From Capniomyces stellatus (lineage: Eukaryota > Kickxellomycota > Harpellomycetes > Harpellales > Legeriomycetaceae), in contig LUVW01000016.1 in NCBI GenBank assembly GCA_001661515.1, forward strand, positions 817-12,377: 11,561 bases of DNA, read 5' to 3'. Under the pieces are notes generated by a model. That model did not search any database and was not told the origin of the DNA. It saw only the letters and a list, made by a program, of their open reading frames with translations. The first letter of the stretch is position 1; every line of letters begins with the position of its first letter. Shown piece after piece: positions 7,899-11,561 of the stretch. The position numbers and the translations under genes were made by a program.

Positions 7899-8181
7899 GC
7901 CGTTAATATAGCAACCATAAGATATTCTATTAACACCAACACTGATAATATACACATAATACTTTACACATACTCATTCACTGTGGCGAATATACTTTTG
8001 AAAACAGCAGTCAGCACTGGTTAACACCGATACAAATAGATACATCGCATCACTAGGCTAGACAACTGTCAGTATAGTACTATCACAGGTCGAAAAGAAA
8101 AAACAATTGCCGGTTATATGTTTCAAGTTTAAGTCAGGGATAAAAAGCAACGCAATATCCTCCAACCAAACACTCGAAATC

Positions 8182-8197
8182 TATAATATATAAAAAC
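8182..8197 (+). promoter_or_regulatory. Candidate TATA box for the membrane-protein gene
   Basis: TATAATATATAAAAAC lies 40 bp upstream of the ATG at 8237. It is the best TATA-like sequence near the gene. Such a short distance would imply a very short 5' leader. Confidence 0.45.
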
Positions 8198-8221
8198 AAG
8201 AATAAGAATAAGAATAAGAAT
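8198..8221 (+). repeat. AAGAAT hexanucleotide microsatellite, four copies, in the presumed 5' leader
   Basis: Four perfect units between the TATA-like box and the start codon, continuing as purine-rich sequence up to the ATG. Length changes here would alter promoter-to-start spacing. Confidence 0.9.
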
Positions 8222-8236
8222 AAAGAAAAAAGAAAA

Positions 8237-10759
8237 ATGAAGTACACAAAAGCATCAACAAACAGCACGGGAACAAGCGAGTACTCTGAGTTTGGCTCAC
8301 CAACTTCATCTGATGCGTTTGAAATAGACATGGCATATGCTGCAGATAATGGCAGTCCTAGGGAAACCAACTCGTTGAAAACAAACTCTGAAGAATCCAG
8401 AAATAAAAAAAGGAGGAGAAATCGGGAAATAATACTAAACTACGAAGCGAATAGCTGCTCTCCAAGGATGGATGCCAAACAAGGCTATAGAGAATTAGGC
8501 AGGACATCTGGTTCACCCACAGCAAGCGACTGTAGCTCGTCAACACGCATACAATTTGAAGTTTGCAGTTCTGGTAGTAGCCCCAACTTTATCAACTCGC
8601 AAGAGTATAACATCAGCACAATCTATTCAAATGATAGAAAGCTGGCTCAAAAAAACCTATTAAATAGATCTTTTGAGAAAAACATCAGCTCAGGAAACAC
8701 ACGAGTAGCAAGTGGCCGCCAGAGCAAAGAATGGCAGAGTAGACCAAGTAGACGCTGTGGTGGTGGAGAGGTAGAAAGCACGGCACATTCAGGAATAGAT
8801 GCTTTTTCATTGCCTATTTCAAGGCCTAAAAGTGCCAAAACAAGCAATAAGATGGATGGTGAGATTGAATTTGTCAAAAACTGGGATTTCAAGAATTATT
8901 CTAGAGAGGATGCCAAAAAAATAGCAAACGAGTTCAATTTAAGGTATATATCAAAGAGCCCCAGTGGTTTGGAGGACTATAGTAGTGGAGAGTTCAAGTG
9001 CACCGAGTCGGGATGCAAGATGTGTCTGGAGCATAGGCAAAAAATGGACGCACTATACTTTAGTAGCTCGGAAAACCTGGGTCTAAGCCGCAAAGAAAAT
9101 ATGGAGAGCAAACCTGCAAACAAAAAACACATGTATGACAGGATTAAGCCCAACTTTAATATCAATGTCAACTTTTTAGACGGAATAAACTGGAAAGAGC
9201 GGCTCAATCGATTTAAAAACATTGGAAAAAAACACCCAAAGCGCAGCTCAAGTATCGACACCAAGAATGGGACCGACTATTTGGAAGCAACCCAGATCGG
9301 ATTGGCCAATAAGAAAAGTTGCTCACCTAATACAAAGCTACTCTTAATCATGCTGATCCAGATGGCCATGATGGCAGTCTACTTGCCAAATTACCTGGAT
9401 TTGAAAAACAAGTTTGGATTTCAGGAACTCGATTTGCTCAAACCCCCATACCTGTTTTATTTTGTATTTGCTCCATCTGTATTCCTGGCCATCTTTGCTT
9501 TATCGTTGCTGGCACTGAGCTCATTGAAGGAAAAAAGCATGATTTTGATAGGATACTCTTTGGTTTTAGTTGGCACCGTGATCAGCTTGTCTGGCTTCGG
9601 TTCTTTTGCCAAGTTTATAGGCAAACTTGGCTTCCAAACAATCGGGGTTACTATGGTGTATGTCACTTTGTCAGGAGTACTGTGGAAATCAAGTTCTAAA
9701 AATAAAAAAGTAAAACAGATTCCGCTGTCTGTCTTGGCTAACGGACTAGGAGCCATTTTATCATTTGCTTGTCTGAAAGTATCAAATCTTGTTGACACCA
9801 AGTATGCTGGTGCGACTGCAGAGATTGTTCTAATGATAATCATATTGACCCTGGCCTTGGCTCTGATTAACAGAATTAATAATGACAGGGGTTTAGAGTC
9901 TGGAGATTCAGGGAATACACACGACCAAGCTGTTTACGTTACAAGACCGGCTAGCCTACAAAACTTTGACTCTGTGAGCTTAAATGAGGAAAAGCACAAC
10001 AAAAACAATACCAACAATACCAACAATACCAACAATACCAACAATACCAACAATACCAACAATACCAACAATACCAACAACACAATTCTTATACGACTAA
10101 GCAGCAGTCCAAGCGGCAACACTCTCCAAAGCAGCCTGGACCAACCCAGCAACACTGAGCTGAAAAGGTCAAAGCGGCTGCTATACCTATACTACTTTCT
10201 TGCAAACTCAGTATACTTTTCTGGCCTATACCAAATGTTTTTAGTGCTGGTTTACTCAAAAAAATCAAACATCTACTATAGCCCACCCATCGTTCTAATA
10301 ATAACCGCGGCTGTGTTTTTGGTCAGCTCGTCTATTGGACTGGTATTCAAGAAGCTGAAGCCAACAAACCTCATGGCTCTAAACTGCCTAGCTACATCTG
10401 TTGCAGTGCTAACAATGGCTATTCCTGTAAACAAGTCCATCGTCATTTGCATTTACTGGGGCATCCTTGGCTTGTCACTATGTAACTGGATTTCGTATAT
10501 CCCTGCTGTTACCTACGAACTGCTTGGTGATGAGAAGCTCGATCTATTTTGCAGCCTAGTATACTCATTTGCAGCACTTTTTGTTGTCGTGCTAGCTGTT
10601 CTACAGCTATTTATAATTCCAGTCGGTCTAGGACTCTGGCTTGTCACAAGCCTGGTGGCGTCAACTATGCTACTATTGACTGGTGGTGCTTTTATTATGC
10701 TAGCAAAATCCAAAAAATATGCTTCAAGCCCAAGCTCGACAAATTTACTGCCTATTTAG
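8237..10759 (+). CDS. 12-helix MFS-like membrane protein with long disordered N-terminus
   Basis: An 840-residue intronless ORF. I count 12 hydrophobic segments: about 367-387, 404-428, 434-454, 464-483, 495-518, 523-544, then 648-673, 681-704, 712-731, 734-758, 770-794 and 797-823. Six plus six helices around a central hydrophilic loop (545-647) is the major-facilitator layout. I do not see the MFS motif A between helices 2 and 3, so family and substrate stay open. Residues 1-366 are hydrophilic and Ser/Asn-rich, with five Ser-Pro sites (S21, S40, S75, S93, S115), a repeated GSPT-S/A-SD motif (20-26 and 92-98), a basic cluster at 55-63 and a possible metal site C255-X4-C260-X2-C263-X2-H266. 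The central loop carries (NNT)9. The first ATG follows the only nearby TATA-like box and has A at -3. Typical MFS proteins are 400-600 residues; the excess is the N-terminal tail and loop. The downstream gene is convergent. Confidence 0.85.
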   Translation: MKYTKASTNSTGTSEYSEFGSPTSSDAFEIDMAYAADNGSPRETNSLKTNSEESRNKKRRRNREIILNYEANSCSPRMDAKQGYRELGRTSGSPTASDCSSSTRIQFEVCSSGSSPNFINSQEYNISTIYSNDRKLAQKNLLNRSFEKNISSGNTRVASGRQSKEWQSRPSRRCGGGEVESTAHSGIDAFSLPISRPKSAKTSNKMDGEIEFVKNWDFKNYSREDAKKIANEFNLRYISKSPSGLEDYSSGEFKCTESGCKMCLEHRQKMDALYFSSSENLGLSRKENMESKPANKKHMYDRIKPNFNINVNFLDGINWKERLNRFKNIGKKHPKRSSSIDTKNGTDYLEATQIGLANKKSCSPNTKLLLIMLIQMAMMAVYLPNYLDLKNKFGFQELDLLKPPYLFYFVFAPSVFLAIFALSLLALSSLKEKSMILIGYSLVLVGTVISLSGFGSFAKFIGKLGFQTIGVTMVYVTLSGVLWKSSSKNKKVKQIPLSVLANGLGAILSFACLKVSNLVDTKYAGATAEIVLMIIILTLALALINRINNDRGLESGDSGNTHDQAVYVTRPASLQNFDSVSLNEEKHNKNNTNNTNNTNNTNNTNNTNNTNNTNNTILIRLSSSPSGNTLQSSLDQPSNTELKRSKRLLYLYYFLANSVYFSGLYQMFLVLVYSKKSNIYYSPPIVLIITAAVFLVSSSIGLVFKKLKPTNLMALNCLATSVAVLTMAIPVNKSIVICIYWGILGLSLCNWISYIPAVTYELLGDEKLDLFCSLVYSFAALFVVVLAVLQLFIIPVGLGLWLVTSLVASTMLLLTGGAFIMLAKSKKYASSPSSTNLLPI
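10004..10084 (+). repeat. In-frame 9-bp repeat encoding (Asn-Asn-Thr)9
   Basis: Eight perfect AACAATACC units (10004-10075) and one variant AACAACACA (10076-10084) encode residues 590-616, in the central loop of the membrane protein. Near-identical DNA units indicate recent expansion; the 9-bp period keeps the frame. Confidence 0.95.
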
Positions 10760-10830
10760 TTTCAACTTTGAATACTCTACTGGATACTGCTTGGCTTTAT
10801 TTTGAATGTACTATCCTTATCTGAATTCGG

Positions 10831-10836
10831 AATAAA
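10831..10836 (+). terminator. AATAAA poly(A) signal for the membrane-protein gene
   Basis: A canonical AATAAA lies 72 nt past the TAG stop, the first such hexamer on this strand after the gene. Confidence 0.6.
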
Positions 10837-10956
10837 TATACCCGTAACGTAAATGAGCTACACGGCTAGTGAAGCTACAATCTGTAGAAAAATTCTCAAA
10901 TATCTTGCATACCTTTAAGGTGTTTATTGTCGGGTTATTTTATAGTAAACAGAATT

Positions 10957-11034
10957 AACAATTAAAATAAACAATTAAAATAAACAATTAAAATAAACAA
11001 TTAAAATAAACAATTAAAGTAAACAATTAAAAAT
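10957..11034. repeat. 13-bp A-rich tandem repeat, about six copies
   Basis: The unit AAACAATTAAAAT is repeated head to tail: a 12-nt first copy, three perfect copies (10969-11007), then a G-variant at 11008-11020 and a copy with one extra A ending at 11034. It sits between two convergent genes. Confidence 0.9.
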
Positions 11035-11083
11035 AAAAGTTTGAAAACTAATTTCAATAAACAAAAAAAGTTTGAAAACTAAT
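11035..11083. repeat. 18-bp direct repeat, two copies 31 bp apart
   Basis: AAAAGTTTGAAAACTAAT occurs at 11035-11052 and 11066-11083 without mismatch, directly after the 13-bp array. Confidence 0.9.
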
Positions 11084-11170
11084 CTATCATTGTCTTACAG
11101 CCGTCTAAACTATATTTCCGCTCTCCATTGTCTTCAATCTGGATTTCAATGCTATCATATTCGATCAAAT

Positions 11171-11203
11171 AAAGCATCTTTTGTGGGTTGGCTAGGATGC
11201 TTT
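11171..11203. repeat. Hairpin in the convergent 3' region
   Basis: AAAGCATC (11171-11178) and GATGCTTT (11196-11203) are perfect inverted copies around a 17-nt loop. It lies just downstream of the minus-strand poly(A) signal, so it may mark the transcript end. Function is inferred. Confidence 0.5.
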
Positions 11204-11205
11204 AG

Positions 11206-11211
11206 TTTATT
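11206..11211 (-). terminator. AATAAA poly(A) signal for the Cys-rich gene
   Basis: TTTATT on the + strand reads AATAAA on the minus strand, about 40 nt after the stop codon of the gene ending at 11251. Confidence 0.6.
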
Positions 11212-11250
11212 CATTAAAATAGACTAGGATTACATTGCTATCGAGTCGGT

Positions 11251-11561
11251 TTAAAGCCAGGAGAAGAATCCATCAGAGCTACAGTAGCAGGTAGTTCCGG
11301 TGTGTGGATCAAAATATGGAGCTGCAGTGTTATTCACTCTGCAAAACTGTTCCTTGAGTGGATCTGGTGTTCCTGGGACACTGTCAGAAGTTACACATGT
11401 GTAGCACCCATTAGTCTCGCGTGAGCAGATTTGACCGGCGCCATTTACAGGCGGTGCATTAGGGTTTGCAGCTATGCATGAAACCTCTGCGACTGTGTCC
11501 GGTGGTCCAACTACTCCAGGAGTACATGCTATTGGTGTGCATACAAAACATCCATCAGTTT
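11251..11561 (-). CDS. Cysteine-rich repeat protein, C-terminal part (5' end outside the window)
   Basis: The minus-strand frame is open from the right edge to TAA at 11251-11253, giving 102 residues with 10 cysteines and no ATG, so the start lies beyond the window. Two repeats of about 48 residues are visible. The first starts T-D-G-C4-F-V-C7 and has further Cys at 28 and 45; the second starts T-N-G-C52-Y-T-C55 and has Cys at 73 and 91. C12 and C93 are extra. Pro and Gly are frequent (TPG and VPG at matching places), Lys is scarce, there is one N-glycosylation sequon (N76), and the chain ends in Phe-Phe-Ser-Trp-Leu. Paired cysteines in a Pro/Gly-rich repeat suggest a disulfide-bonded secreted or cell-surface protein. 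I recognise no named family and cannot see whether a signal peptide exists. A poly(A) signal about 40 nt downstream and the 8-bp hairpin support a real gene end. Confidence 0.7.
   Translation of the reverse strand, partial: TDGCFVCTPIACTPGVVGPPDTVAEVSCIAANPNAPPVNGAGQICSRETNGCYTCVTSDSVPGTPDPLKEQFCRVNNTAAPYFDPHTGTTCYCSSDGFFSWL

Noticed and set aside
7595..7957. 120-codon minus-strand frame with repeated SSYQVIKL
   Set aside because: The repeat is only the translation of the 8-bp minisatellite; the flanks show no protein character.
8134..8370. Minus-strand hydrophobic frame over the start of the membrane-protein gene
   Set aside because: Its Phe/Leu-rich segment is the antisense of the AAGAAT repeat and A-rich leader.
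10549..10824. Second + frame overlapping the 3' end of the membrane-protein gene
   Set aside because: Out-of-frame shadow of the last helices; no independent support.

Overview
The window looks like nuclear DNA from a small-genome, AT-rich eukaryote, most likely a fungus and possibly an early-diverging lineage. The grounds are a Ty3/gypsy element of fungal type, a Mutator-like (MULE) transposase relic, a long intronless ORF with TATA and AATAAA signals, long gene-poor AT-rich spacers and many microsatellites. There is no bacterial signature: no Shine-Dalgarno sites and no operon packing. The assignment to a specific lineage is inference.

Layout. (1) Positions 1-2905 are the 3' half of a Ty3/gypsy polyprotein on the + strand: protease tail, reverse transcriptase, RNase H, integrase zinc finger and DDE core. 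It is open at the window's left edge and is split by one N at 2213. The 151 bases before the N are repeated almost exactly after it, so the break is best explained as two overlapping contig ends that were not merged. (2) Positions 2906-3800 have no gene but are dense in inverted repeats, including a 118-bp foldback and two copies of a small hairpin family. (3) Positions 3800-5170 are AT-rich non-coding DNA with possible decayed coding scraps. (4) Positions 5178-5566 hold the C-terminal end of a MULE transposase (SWIM zinc finger plus CCHC knuckle), broken by a stop codon and a 14-nt insertion. (5) Positions 5567-8180 have no supported gene but contain a 13-fold tandem array of TGATAA (the GATA-factor site consensus) about 0.35-0.45 kb upstream of the next gene. 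(6) Positions 8237-10759 encode an 840-residue, 12-helix MFS-like membrane protein with a 366-residue disordered N-terminus and an (Asn-Asn-Thr)9 tract in its central loop. (7) Positions 10760-11250 are a convergent 3' intergenic region with A-rich tandem repeats and poly(A) signals for both flanking genes. (8) Positions 11251-11561, minus strand, are the C-terminal end of a cysteine-rich, probably secreted protein made of about 48-residue repeats.

The two host genes are convergent and share no evident pathway. The left two-thirds of the window behaves as a transposon graveyard. The items most worth following up are the GATA-site minisatellite upstream of the membrane protein, the hairpin repeat family, the MULE relic with its 10-bp direct repeats, and the Cys-rich repeat protein.
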